Assembly (NCBI GenBank): GCA_016716405.1
Contig: JADJWK010000001.1
Coordinates: 2,480,001-2,544,000, forward strand
Source of the DNA: Candidatus Melainabacteria bacterium
GTDB taxonomy: Bacteria > Cyanobacteriota > Vampirovibrionia > Obscuribacterales > Obscuribacteraceae
Direction: 5' to 3'
DNA: 64,000 nucleotides
A program made the translations under genes and the position numbers. The stretch's first letter is position 1; each line of letters starts with the position of its first letter. Shown here one piece after another: positions 10,083 through 22,017 of the stretch. The notes under the pieces were generated by a model. It saw nothing but the letters and a program-made list of their open reading frames with translations. It made no database searches and had not been told where the DNA came from.

Positions 10083-12675
10083 GCTGATCGCGCTATTGAA
10101 CGATCTCTATTATGACCGGAAGCGCGAAGCCGGCACACTTTCCGTCAAGCAGCGAGAGACGACCACCAATCTGCCTCTGGCTGGCATGGATATCGATGCC
10201 CGGGTCACCGGTAGGGTGGCTGATGTGAAAATCGTTCAGCAGTTCAAGAACGAATTTCCCGAGCATCTCGAGGCGACCTATATCTTCCCGCTGTCGGGTA
10301 GCGCCTCCGTCAATTCTTTCACTATGAAAGTAGACGGTCGGATAGTGGAAGGCGTCATCGTCGAGAGACAGCAGGCCCGGCAGCAGTATCAACAGGCGAT
10401 TGAAGAGGGCAAGCGCGCTGCCATCATGGAGCAGGAGCGGGACGACATCTTCACTGTCAATGTCGGCAATATTCCTCCCGGTGAGAGTATCACCATCATC
10501 CTCGAGTACACCGAGAAGCTGCAGCACTTCGATGATGGCTGCACCGAGATCCGTTTGCCCCTGGTGATAGCGCCCCGTTATATTCCCGGTGAAGAGCTGG
10601 ATCGCGATTGTGTGGGCAAGGGCTACGCCGCCGACACCGACAGGGTCCCGGATGCCTCCCGGATATCGCCTCCGCGCCTCGCGGATGGTTTCAAGCCCGA
10701 TATTCCGCTTGGTATCACTGTCGATATCGCTGCCCCGGGAGCCATCGCCGACATGGCCTGCTCCCAGCATGCCGTGAAGACGTCTCTGGAAGACTCCGGC
10801 TCGGTACGGGTCAGTCTGGCCCGCAGGCATGAGATAGCGAACCGCGATTTCGTCCTGCGCTGGCGCCAGCCTCTATCGGACGTGACCGCCATGGCGGTGA
10901 CCGCACCCTATCCGGACAAGCCGTCCAGCCGTCTGGCCATGCTCTCTCTGGTGGCCCCGCCTGCCAGTGCCGGGACCAGAGTGAAGCGCGACATAATTTT
11001 CCTGGTTGACCGATCCGGGTCGATGGCGGGAGAGAAGATCATCTCCGCGAAGAGAGCCTGTCAGTTTCTTCTCTCCAGCCTCGGACCCGAGGATCGTTTC
11101 GCCATCGACGCATTCGATCACGAGTCGGTCTGGCTCCATGACGACGACATGCTCGAGGGGCGGCTCCTGCCGGCTACTGAAGAGAACATCGAAGCCGGCC
11201 TGCGCTTCATCGATCGAAACGATGCCCGGGGCGGAACCGAGATCCTGGGCGCTCTCAAAGAGTCCGTCTCGTTGTTCGCCGAAGAGGGCGTGACAGCGAA
11301 CCTTCCGGTGATCGTCCTGATCACCGACGGGCAGATCGCCGACGAGCATTCGGCTCTCAAATACGCCAATAGCAAAATTCGGGGAGTGCGTGTCTTTTCC
11401 GTCGGTGTCGATAGCGCCGTCAATTTCGGCTTTCTGGGCCAGCTTGCTCGAATCGCCAGGGGCACGTCCACTTTCGTCACTCCCGGAGAGGAGCTGGAGG
11501 AAGCGCTCCGGCAGATTGCTCGAGATATCGGAGCTCCTTCTGTCACTGAGATCAAAGTCGAGGCGAGCCATTGCTCCATAGTCCGCGGCACAATGTCTCC
11601 CTCCCGTCCCCTGGATCTGTTCGAAGGACGCACCTCCGATCTCTTCTTCGAGTACAACGAGGAGGCGGGCAAGACCGCTGAAGTCATCCTTACCGGCAAG
11701 TATGCGGACGGCTCGGTCTACCGGCAGAGAGTGGTTCTCGCCGATACCGATACCGCAGCCGAATGTCGTGGTGTAGGCAGGCTCTGGGCCCGCAAATACA
11801 TCGGCGATCTCGAGGACCGTTATCGTAGCGGGCGGGGCAATCTCGAGAAGCTCAAGGCGGCCATCGTCGAGATCTCGCTCAAATTCTCGGTGCTCTCCCG
11901 TTTTACTGCTTTCACCTGTGTCGATGACGAGAAGGTGAACGAGACCGGTGATTTGCGTGAGCTGGTCCAGCCGGTGCCGATGCCTCAGGGCTGGAGCATG
12001 ACCGGATCGTCTTCCACTTTCGGCGCTATCGGCAAGGCCTCTTTCTCACAAAACGCCTTTATGCACCGGGCCGGCGATGCCGGACTCAACACCATTAGTG
12101 GTGGCGCTTTCAATGCTCAGCCCCAGTCCTCCGGCTGGGGAGCTCCTCCCGCCGGCGGAGCCTGGGACAGCCCGCCGCCTCCGGCCAGCTCCGGCGGCTG
12201 GGGCTCCAGCTCTCCCCTGCTTCAGAACCCGGGCGGCAATGGGGGCACGACCAGACAGTCTCGCTCGGCATCGCAGCCCGGAGGCAAGCTCCGCAAGCTC
12301 GGCGGCAATTCTGGCCCGCTCGCGCGTGTGTCCAGAGCCGTCGATGAATACGAGCGGGTCTGGAAAGAGTCCTGGGAGCTCATCGAGAACGGCGGTCTGC
12401 CGGATGCGGCAGCGCTGGAGGAAGTTGCCGGGGAGCTCTGCGAGGCCCTGGACGATCATCCGGTGGGCTTCAAGATGCATGCCATCATGCGCCATTCCAA
12501 CTCCAGCCTCAAAAGCTTTGTTTCTGCCCTGAGGGCGCCCAATCTGACGATCCCCGCCATCAAAGCCCTGCGTGCTCAGCTTAACGCCGGCTTCGAACAG
12601 GCAGTGGCCGATGCGCGGGCCGCCATCAAGAGTGCCCTCGGGAAAGGCAGTGCCTTCTGGGAATCCACGGTCTGA
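10057..12675 (+). CDS. VIT and VWA domain protein (inter-alpha-trypsin inhibitor heavy-chain-like)
   Basis: ATG 10057 is set by GGAGGAG (10044-10050) at good spacing and lies inside the end of the MerR gene. The 872-aa product has a VIT domain (about 25-155, with the YIFPLSGSASVNSF and IPPGESITIILEY segments) and a VWA domain from about 313 carrying an intact MIDAS: D318-R-S320-G-S322 and the later LITDGQ. A Gly/Ser/Pro/Trp-rich linker (about 640-750) and a helical C-terminus follow. There is no signal peptide, so it is likely cytoplasmic unless exported by an unusual route. Such proteins use VWA for metal-dependent protein contacts; the partner is not known. Confidence 0.88.
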   Translation: MDGKRTSNELIALLNDLYYDRKREAGTLSVKQRETTTNLPLAGMDIDARVTGRVADVKIVQQFKNEFPEHLEATYIFPLSGSASVNSFTMKVDGRIVEGVIVERQQARQQYQQAIEEGKRAAIMEQERDDIFTVNVGNIPPGESITIILEYTEKLQHFDDGCTEIRLPLVIAPRYIPGEELDRDCVGKGYAADTDRVPDASRISPPRLADGFKPDIPLGITVDIAAPGAIADMACSQHAVKTSLEDSGSVRVSLARRHEIANRDFVLRWRQPLSDVTAMAVTAPYPDKPSSRLAMLSLVAPPASAGTRVKRDIIFLVDRSGSMAGEKIISAKRACQFLLSSLGPEDRFAIDAFDHESVWLHDDDMLEGRLLPATEENIEAGLRFIDRNDARGGTEILGALKESVSLFAEEGVTANLPVIVLITDGQIADEHSALKYANSKIRGVRVFSVGVDSAVNFGFLGQLARIARGTSTFVTPGEELEEALRQIARDIGAPSVTEIKVEASHCSIVRGTMSPSRPLDLFEGRTSDLFFEYNEEAGKTAEVILTGKYADGSVYRQRVVLADTDTAAECRGVGRLWARKYIGDLEDRYRSGRGNLEKLKAAIVEISLKFSVLSRFTAFTCVDDEKVNETGDLRELVQPVPMPQGWSMTGSSSTFGAIGKASFSQNAFMHRAGDAGLNTISGGAFNAQPQSSGWGAPPAGGAWDSPPPPASSGGWGSSSPLLQNPGGNGGTTRQSRSASQPGGKLRKLGGNSGPLARVSRAVDEYERVWKESWELIENGGLPDAAALEEVAGELCEALDDHPVGFKMHAIMRHSNSSLKSFVSALRAPNLTIPAIKALRAQLNAGFEQAVADARAAIKSALGKGSAFWESTV

Positions 12676-13094
12676 TAGCCGGTGTCTAGCCAGCATCAGG
12701 AAGGAGGACGGCAACGTAAAAATCAGGACCGAATCGGAAAACGGAAACTTATCAGTGAGTTGAGGCACGGATAGGGTGCCGATTCCGCCGGAACTGATGT
12801 TGTGTGGAACCAAAAGATACTGACGGACGGGTGCCCATCACCCGTCCTTCCTTATTGTGATTCCCCGAAAGCGTTGCTGGGGCGAGAAAATTGGGTATAT
12901 CTAAAAAAGTTATTGAAGCCTTCTAATTTTTCTATAGCTGCCGTAGCCAGATTTGGAAGAAGGAACAGTATTTACAGCAAGGAATCTAAAACCTATTTAC
13001 AGTAAAGACTTCCCGAGATCCTCTTGATAATCATATAATAGAGTACTACGGTATTTTTGTTCTGCGCTAACTAATACTTGGGATGGGTAATTGA
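12676..13094. other. Intergenic region, 419 bp
   Basis: It holds a terminator (12825-12855), then an AT-rich stretch with a direct repeat TATTTACAG at 12969 and 12994 and a TATAAT hexamer at 13034-13039, which probably drives the E2-domain gene. I see no convincing small gene. Confidence 0.5.
12825..12855 (+). terminator. Terminator after the VIT/VWA gene
   Basis: Perfect 9-bp stem GGACGGGTG/CACCCGTCC with a CCCAT loop (12825-12847), followed by TTCCTTATT. The U tract is imperfect. Confidence 0.6.
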
Positions 13095-13952
13095 ATGTCC
13101 AGCGAATCAGACAAGAAATCTTCCGGCTTCTCCATCGCGGAGATAGCCCGTCCTCGATGGAATGTTCTCGACCTGATCAATATCGTCAATAAGGGCAGTG
13201 TTCCCACGTTGCTTCTCTGCGATGTCGATATGACCTGGGCCGAGAATCTTCGAGTACAGCTCAAGGATCAGGGAGTCAAAACCACTGTCACGGCAATTCT
13301 TCTGAAAGCTATCGCGATAGCGCAGAGAGCGCATCCCGAGAGCCGAACGGTCCGCCTTCCCTGGGGCAAGGAAGTGACTTTGGGCGACATCGTCGCGGGC
13401 TTTACCTGCGAGCGTCTCGTCGGCTCCCAGGCGGCGGTCTTTTTCGGCGCCATCGAGAACGCCGACAACAAGCCTCTGGCGGAGATCGCCCGGGAGCTCA
13501 AAGAGTATGCCAGCTCCGAGCTCAAAGATGTTCATCAGCTCAATCTCCAGAACCGTTTCAACAACATGCCCTGGCTTCTAAGGCGATTTATTCTCTGGGC
13601 TGGCACCAATTTCCCGGCATTCAGGCTGCGCTATATGGGCGCCACTTTCGGTCTGAGCTCCCTCGGCAAGTTCGGAATGCGTGTTCTGGTTCCACCGTGC
13701 GTGACCACCTCAACCTTCGGCGTGGGCGAGGTCGAGCAGCGGGCCGTGGTGAGAGACGGTCGGATAGAGATCAGACCGATGATGACCATCGCCCTCAACT
13801 TCGACCACCGCATTCTGGACGGCGCTCCGGCTGCTCGTTTCCTCCAGGATGTCAGACGCCTGCTCGAAGGCGGTCTCGAAGGCTATATAGTCGCCGAGCT
13901 GTCTCAGGGCAACACCACCAACAAGATGGACTCTCTGCCGGCTCTGACCTAG
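13095..13952 (+). CDS. Stand-alone 2-oxoacid dehydrogenase E2-type acyltransferase domain
   Basis: The 285-aa protein matches the catalytic domain of dihydrolipoamide acyltransferases: the active-site DHRILDGAPAARFL (H238, D242) is intact and the STFGVGE and AIAL-FDHR strands are in the usual order. No lipoyl domain, Pro/Ala linker or peripheral-subunit-binding domain is present, and no E1 or E3 gene lies nearby. It may be a CAT-like O- or N-acetyltransferase using CoA directly rather than a part of a dehydrogenase complex. It converges with the patatin gene with 4 bp between stops. Confidence 0.8.
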   Translation: MSSESDKKSSGFSIAEIARPRWNVLDLINIVNKGSVPTLLLCDVDMTWAENLRVQLKDQGVKTTVTAILLKAIAIAQRAHPESRTVRLPWGKEVTLGDIVAGFTCERLVGSQAAVFFGAIENADNKPLAEIARELKEYASSELKDVHQLNLQNRFNNMPWLLRRFILWAGTNFPAFRLRYMGATFGLSSLGKFGMRVLVPPCVTTSTFGVGEVEQRAVVRDGRIEIRPMMTIALNFDHRILDGAPAARFLQDVRRLLEGGLEGYIVAELSQGNTTNKMDSLPALT

Positions 13953-13956
13953 GCTC

Positions 13957-14958
13957 TCAGGGTTCGGACCCTTCGCCCTCGCCCGGTGGTCTTTCCTCAA
14001 CCGGATTGCCGTCGACCGCTTTGCCGTCGACCTCTTTGCCGTGAATCAGGGCGCGTATCGAGTCCACGCTCGCCAGAGCGGCGCGCTCTCCGGCGGCTAT
14101 CGCTTCCTGAGCGTCTTCCGGTGCCGTGGAGATGAGCCCGATACCCGTCACCTCCGGGCGCAGAACCAGGTCGGCTTTCTCCACCTGCTCTTCATCGACT
14201 TTGGAGAAGTGCAGGGTGAGCACCCGGTGGCTGACGCTGCCTATCTTGAAGAAGTCCGCTTCGGTCATTTTTTCGGCTTTTCCGTCGAGATCGACAGCGA
14301 TGACCAGATCGGCCCCCATGGCTTTCACTTGCTCCACAGGCAGGTTCGTCACCACCCCTCCGTCCACATAGAGGCTGTCCCCCAGCTTCACCGGTTTTTT
14401 CAGGACCGGAATCGCGGAGCTGGCCTCGAGAGCGGCTCCCAGGTTGCCTGTTCGGAAGGTCCTCAGCTCGCCGGTGGTGAGATTGAGGGCTACGGCGCCG
14501 AAGGGAATCTTCAGATCCTCGATGTTCTGCTCGGCCTCCGGTACGTACTTGTTGAGGAAACGTGCCAGCCTGGCGCCGCTATAGAGCCCGTCATAGGACT
14601 TGCGCCCCAGCAGGCGCGGAATATAGCGCACCGGTGCCGCCAAGAGCTTCACCTTGATCGGGATGTTGAGGTAGGCGTTCATCAATGATTTGCGGACGAA
14701 CATCTCTTGCAGGGCGCTCAGTGAAACACCGGCACTGTAGAGCCCACCTACGACTGCTCCGACATTGGTGCCGGCTATATAGTCGATGGGGATATTCTGT
14801 TGCTCGAGAATACGCAGCACGCCAACATGGGCTGCTCCGCGCGAGCCGCCTCCGCCGAGGGCCAGACCGATTTTCGGTCGTGCCCAGGCGGCACCGTTGC
14901 CGAGGAGAAAATGCGCCAGGCACAACAGAAGAGCAGCGTAAAGACGCCCGGCAATCAC
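13957..14958 (-). CDS. Patatin-like protein lacking the catalytic serine
   Basis: The 333-aa product has a signal peptide (1-26), the glycine-rich oxyanion-hole loop GGGGSRGAAHVGVL and the DGG motif (YVDGG, D199) of patatin-like lipid acyl hydrolases. The nucleophile elbow, normally G-x-S-x-G, reads GTNVGA with N65 in the Ser position (codon AAT). It should therefore be inactive as a classical hydrolase or act differently. It starts with GTG 14958, four bases after the stop of the GspE-N-like gene, so the two are one operon. The tail is charged and Pro/Gly/Glu-rich. Confidence 0.85.
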   Translation of the reverse strand: MIAGRLYAALLLCLAHFLLGNGAAWARPKIGLALGGGGSRGAAHVGVLRILEQQNIPIDYIAGTNVGAVVGGLYSAGVSLSALQEMFVRKSLMNAYLNIPIKVKLLAAPVRYIPRLLGRKSYDGLYSGARLARFLNKYVPEAEQNIEDLKIPFGAVALNLTTGELRTFRTGNLGAALEASSAIPVLKKPVKLGDSLYVDGGVVTNLPVEQVKAMGADLVIAVDLDGKAEKMTEADFFKIGSVSHRVLTLHFSKVDEEQVEKADLVLRPEVTGIGLISTAPEDAQEAIAAGERAALASVDSIRALIHGKEVDGKAVDGNPVEERPPGEGEGSEP

Positions 14959-14961
14959 GAA

Positions 14962-16182
14962 TCAGGTCCAGACCCACTGCATCCTGGCAGGCACATACCA
15001 GCCCAGCTTTGCCAGAGCCTCGTCGAGACTGATGTTTCCTTCTTTGCACTGAGCGAGCGCTTTGACGGTCTGATCGGCGGATAGATAACCCTGGCGGAAA
15101 AGAGAATAGGTACGAAGAGCCAGATACAGGAAGGATTCGCTGATGATTCCCGCCGAAAGGACTTTCTTGCCCACTCTTATCGAGCTTGCCTCCGCCCCGC
15201 AGCCCAGGCTGTCTATGGTTTTCTGATCCACCAGCCCGGAGCGGACCAGGAGCTCCGAGGGGCTGAGCTTTTCCGCCGGCGCCTGGGGTGGCGGATTGAG
15301 CTCCGCTACAGCCTGGTAGACCATCACCTGCCTGTCCCGGACATTCTTCAGGGCTTCCCCTGCCTGGTAGGCTTTCAGGGTGGAATTGGCCACCATGTCC
15401 TGGAGCACGATGGCTGCTTCCAGAAGCTCGTGGGTGACGATACCCTGCTCCAGGAGAATCTGTCCGAACTGTTTCTCCTTGACCAGCTCGATCTCGAGAC
15501 ATTCGAGCATGTCCGAATCGGAGAGGAAGCCTGCCATGGCCACCAGCTCGCCAATCCGCACTGTCTGACCCTCTTTCTCGACATAAAGGCCGAGCTCGAA
15601 GAGCGCTTGCTCGACACTGATCCGGCGATGCCCGACAGTAGTCAATGCCTGTTTTGCCTGTTCTTTGTCGATCTTGCCTTCTCTCACCAGAATCAGCGAA
15701 TTGAGGGCGGCAGTCATCATCCAGCTCGACACGTCCCGGTTGAGCACGAGAATTCGGCCGATCTGCATGCCTGTGTCCTTGGCCTGCTGAACGGCGCGAC
15801 CGACCTGCTCCATGGTGATCATATTGCAGGAGAGCAAGAGTTCGGTCAGGGGCGTCGTGATCGCCTGGACCCGGCCGGTTTTTTTGTGGACTTCGCCGAG
15901 GACGCCTATGGCGTCTTTTATGTTCATGTTGTGCTGGCGGGCAAGCCTCAGGGCCCGCACCCCCATGTCAACCGAGATGGTCCCGTCCTGCACCAGGGCA
16001 TTGGCTTCCTGGACGCGACCGACATTTGCGTCGCTGACCATTTTCAACATGATCAGAGCGCGCTCCACTGGAACATTCAAGCTGTTGCTGGTTTTCTTCG
16101 CTTCGTCCAGTTGCTGGGGCGAAACAAAACCGGCTCCGACGAACAAAGTGCCAATTGAGTCAGTCGCTTCTTTTCCTAGCAT
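14962..16182 (-). CDS. Protein of repeated GspE N-terminal-like modules
   Basis: This 406-aa protein consists of about six related helical modules of the type LG-x-x-L-x-x-x-G-(I/L)-(I/V)-x-x-x-x-L-x-x-A, for example residues 10-50, 220-270 and 310-345. They resemble the N-terminal domain of type II secretion/type IV pilus ATPases (GspE/PilB, MshEN). There is no ATPase domain, signal peptide or membrane segment. In MshE this domain binds cyclic di-GMP; whether these copies do is untested. It lies directly upstream of the patatin gene in the same operon. Confidence 0.6.
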   Translation of the reverse strand: MLGKEATDSIGTLFVGAGFVSPQQLDEAKKTSNSLNVPVERALIMLKMVSDANVGRVQEANALVQDGTISVDMGVRALRLARQHNMNIKDAIGVLGEVHKKTGRVQAITTPLTELLLSCNMITMEQVGRAVQQAKDTGMQIGRILVLNRDVSSWMMTAALNSLILVREGKIDKEQAKQALTTVGHRRISVEQALFELGLYVEKEGQTVRIGELVAMAGFLSDSDMLECLEIELVKEKQFGQILLEQGIVTHELLEAAIVLQDMVANSTLKAYQAGEALKNVRDRQVMVYQAVAELNPPPQAPAEKLSPSELLVRSGLVDQKTIDSLGCGAEASSIRVGKKVLSAGIISESFLYLALRTYSLFRQGYLSADQTVKALAQCKEGNISLDEALAKLGWYVPARMQWVWT

Positions 16183-16626
16183 CGAGCCTAAACTTTCATG
16201 TTGTGAGACGCCTTATTCTTACTTAAGTGTACCAATTATGCTCTTTCGTCTAACGCGTATGACCAATATCAGAACAAGTTCTCAACAGGTTAATTGTGCC
16301 GGATCTCCCTCTTTCCGGTTTTTTGATTGGTAGAATTTGAGTCGAGACGAAGAGCCTCGGAGCTACAGGCGGCCGAGCGCAGTTGGAGCTTCATCGCCGG
16401 CTCTTCCCGGAAATCGCGCGATCAGGCTAACTCGAAAGTGTCACTGCCTGCCCGGTGTACAAGGAGAAGCCCATGACACAAGCGAAGATGCCGATTGCAA
16501 ACGGATATCGCTCGCTTGCACCGCATATGGTGAGTCTCGGGTGAGATCGCCGAGCGGGGCACGAGCGGGGAAAAATATCATGAAGCAAACGGGTCATTCC
16601 AGTAAGTATTCAGGTAGTCCTATTCT
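16183..16626. other. Intergenic leader region, 444 bp
   Basis: This gap separates the divergent GspE-N-like and Tricorn genes. It contains two possible peptide frames close to Tricorn (16473-16544 and 16580-16630) and a weak CCGGA/TCCGG hairpin with a T run at about 16301-16325. I could not match it to a known riboswitch. Confidence 0.4.
16473..16544 (+). CDS. Possible 23-aa leader peptide
   Basis: ATG 16473 follows AAGGAG at ideal spacing and opens a 24-codon frame (MTQAKMPIANGYRSLAPHMV at the start) ending at 16544. It lies 82 bp before the Tricorn start. The good ribosome site is the only support; it may be a translated leader or the remnant of a lost gene. Confidence 0.25.
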   Translation: MTQAKMPIANGYRSLAPHMVSLG

Positions 16627-20169
<3,543 letters not shown>

Positions 20170-20177
20170 GAATTCTC

Positions 20178-20753
20178 ATGGAAGTCCTGAAAGAGCGCAT
20201 TTTGAAAGACGGAAAGGTGCTGGGAGGGGGCATTCTCAAAGTCGACTCTTTCATGAATCACCAGATCGATCCGCTCTTGATGAAAGAGATAGGCGAGGAG
20301 TTCTTCCGGATCTTCGCCGATACCAGACCGACCAGAATCCTCACCGCCGAGACCAGCGGTATCGCTCCCGCTCTGGCTGCCGGAATGTGCCTGGCAGTGC
20401 CGATAGTCTTCGCGCGCAAGAACAAGCCGGTGACCATGGCCCGCAACGACTATCGTGAGTCGGCTGCTTCCCGGACCCATGGCGGCAAGGTGGAGCTGGT
20501 GGTCTCCTGCGAGTATCTGGACAGTGGAGACCGGGTGCTCATCCTCGATGATTTCCTGGCTACCGCCAGCACTCTGAGCGCGCTCGTCCGCCTGACCGAG
20601 AGCAGCGGTGCCACCGTGGTCGGTATCGGGACAGTGATCGAGAAGTCCTTCGAGGGCGGTCGTCGGGTTCTGTCCGGTGTCACCTGCCCGGTGGTTTCCC
20701 TGGCGGTTATCGATCGATTCGATGGGGACAGGGTGGTTTTTGGCGATTGTTAG
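20178..20753 (+). CDS. xpt: Xanthine phosphoribosyltransferase
   Basis: The 191-aa length and sequence match Xpt, which converts xanthine and PRPP to XMP in purine salvage. The family N-terminus MEVLKERILKDG, the segment KVDSFMNHQIDP and the PRPP loop VLILDDFLATAST are all present. The gene starts 8 bp after the Tricorn stop, so it is co-transcribed with the protease. No xanthine permease or purine riboswitch lies nearby. Confidence 0.93.
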   Translation: MEVLKERILKDGKVLGGGILKVDSFMNHQIDPLLMKEIGEEFFRIFADTRPTRILTAETSGIAPALAAGMCLAVPIVFARKNKPVTMARNDYRESAASRTHGGKVELVVSCEYLDSGDRVLILDDFLATASTLSALVRLTESSGATVVGIGTVIEKSFEGGRRVLSGVTCPVVSLAVIDRFDGDRVVFGDC

Positions 20754-20771
20754 AATTAATTCCATCTAAAT

Positions 20772-20796
20772 AAAAATGAAAACGGTTTCCATTTTT
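20772..20796. promoter_or_regulatory. AT-rich inverted repeat with a LacI-family-like core
   Basis: AAAAATGAAAAC / GGTTTCCATTTTT is an imperfect palindrome around a central CG. The core TGAAAACGGTTTCCA resembles LacI/GalR-type operators, while the flanking A and T runs would also allow a weak bidirectional terminator after xpt. It lies 60 bp before the pilin gene. Confidence 0.35.
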
Positions 20797-20855
20797 GGTG
20801 TATCGGTGCTATTCTCTGCTGACTGAGAGTTTGCTATCCAAGGGGGGTCCCGAAA

Positions 20856-21089
20856 ATGAAATCTATTAGAGAGACAAGAGCAAGAAGAAGGCAAAGCGGC
20901 CAGAGCATGGTCGAGTATGCCATCGGTATCGGCGCTGTCGCCGCACTTTGCATGGTGGCTCTGGGAAGCCTCGGCCATGTCTGCGGAGATATGATTCGCA
21001 ACGTCAACAATGCAATCAACCACACCGACCAGGTGCAGCACGCCGGTCATACCATCAACCCGTCGGCTACTCCCTGGGTCCTCGATTAA
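20856..21089 (+). CDS. Flp/Fap-type pilin subunit
   Basis: The 77-aa product has the class III (type IVb) prepilin signature: a short basic leader (KSIRETRARRRQ) then G-QSMVEYAIGIGAVAALCMV, with cleavage expected before Gln and a Glu at position 5 of the mature protein. A run of G precedes the ATG as ribosome site. No TadV, TadE or assembly ATPase gene is in the window, so the secretion machinery must be elsewhere. A strong terminator follows. Confidence 0.8.
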   Translation: MKSIRETRARRRQSGQSMVEYAIGIGAVAALCMVALGSLGHVCGDMIRNVNNAINHTDQVQHAGHTINPSATPWVLD

Positions 21090-21111
21090 GGAGCCCGGTA
21101 AAGTCTTCGGC

Positions 21112-21149
21112 AGCCGGTCCTGTACTCATTTACTACAGGACCGGCTTTC
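21112..21149 (+). terminator. Strong terminator after the pilin gene
   Basis: Perfect 13-bp stem AGCCGGTCCTGTA/TACAGGACCGGCT (21112-21124, 21134-21146) with a 9-base loop and TTCT after it. The U tract is short. Confidence 0.75.
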
Positions 21150-21953
21150 TCATGCCGGGGTGATCTCGATGGGGCTGCCGTTGGCCGGATGACCGAAGTC
21201 TTCCCAGGCTGAGCCGCCCCGTTTGAAGAGCTCCCAGAAACGGCTCGAATGTCCTGAGCTGCCGGGAGCGAAAGCCAGGTCGCCCTCGAGAATATTGAAG
21301 CTGCCGGTGGCAACCGTCGCTGTGCGCAGGCGGCTTTCGATCCTCACCTTGACGCGGTCTCCGGGGCTGAGGCTGCTGACCTGCCGGTCCCCCACCCGGA
21401 TTGTGGTCTTGATATTGCCGAAGGAGTCCACATAGCCCACCACGTCGGTGGGAGGCGCGATGATCGTGTCGAGGGGCTGGAGCTTGTGGTTGATGAAGTT
21501 GAAGTCCTCCCTGGCTACCTGACCGACTGTGCGAGGAAAGAAATCGCGCGATCGGAACTGGCTCCCGGAGTCCTCCACAGAGGTGCTCCAGAGCTCGAGA
21601 ATATCGTTCCGGACAAATGAGAGTGAGTAGCCGCTGTTGACGGCCACGACATTGACGCCGTTTTTCAGGGTGCAGAAGAGCAGTCCTTCGCCCTCGTTGT
21701 TTCGGCGCGCTTTGAGATTGTCTTTGCGCGGGGCCGTGTTGGCGAAAATGATCGTGTCTTTCGGTCGCAGGGGCTCGTCGGCATTGGCCAGTTGCGCCAG
21801 GATGAAGCCGGTGGCGACGGTGTCGAAGGGAGGGACTGTGGTGGCGTGCAGCCTGACATGGTCCGGAAGCAGGGCGTAGAAAGCGCCGGTCACCTCAGCC
21901 CAGGCCATATCGCCTGGACCGTAATCGCAAATCAAATGAACTAGCTTGGTCAT
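21150..21953 (-). CDS. Divergent SAM hydrolase (DUF62)-like protein
   Basis: From the ATG at 21953 (267 aa; a longer frame opens at 22037) the sequence MTKLVHLICDYGPGDMAWAE and the following PPFDTVATGFILAQLA match the start of SAM hydroxide adenosyltransferases, and the C-terminal beta-barrel (GYVDSFGNIKTTI) fits as well. The family's VDPGVG and DNG motifs read ANTAPR and NSG, so residues that hold substrate in characterised members are changed. It may bind SAM or a related nucleoside without the usual hydrolysis. It is divergent from the CPBP protease gene with 64 bp between starts. Confidence 0.65.
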   Translation of the reverse strand: MTKLVHLICDYGPGDMAWAEVTGAFYALLPDHVRLHATTVPPFDTVATGFILAQLANADEPLRPKDTIIFANTAPRKDNLKARRNNEGEGLLFCTLKNGVNVVAVNSGYSLSFVRNDILELWSTSVEDSGSQFRSRDFFPRTVGQVAREDFNFINHKLQPLDTIIAPPTDVVGYVDSFGNIKTTIRVGDRQVSSLSPGDRVKVRIESRLRTATVATGSFNILEGDLAFAPGSSGHSSRFWELFKRGGSAWEDFGHPANGSPIEITPA

Positions 21954-22017
21954 CGAGTAATAGAGTCGCCGTGCGGGATCAATTCTTGCATGTATTATCA
22001 TAAACGTCATTACGAGG

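Noticed and set aside
16301..16325. CCGGA/TCCGG hairpin with six T
   Set aside because: Stem of only 5 bp with a 9-base loop, and no plus-strand gene upstream to terminate.
16340..16470. Possible riboswitch or tRNA-like segment before Tricorn
   Set aside because: No match to the conserved cores I know (cobalamin, glycine, SAM, cyclic di-GMP) and no T-arm for a tRNA.
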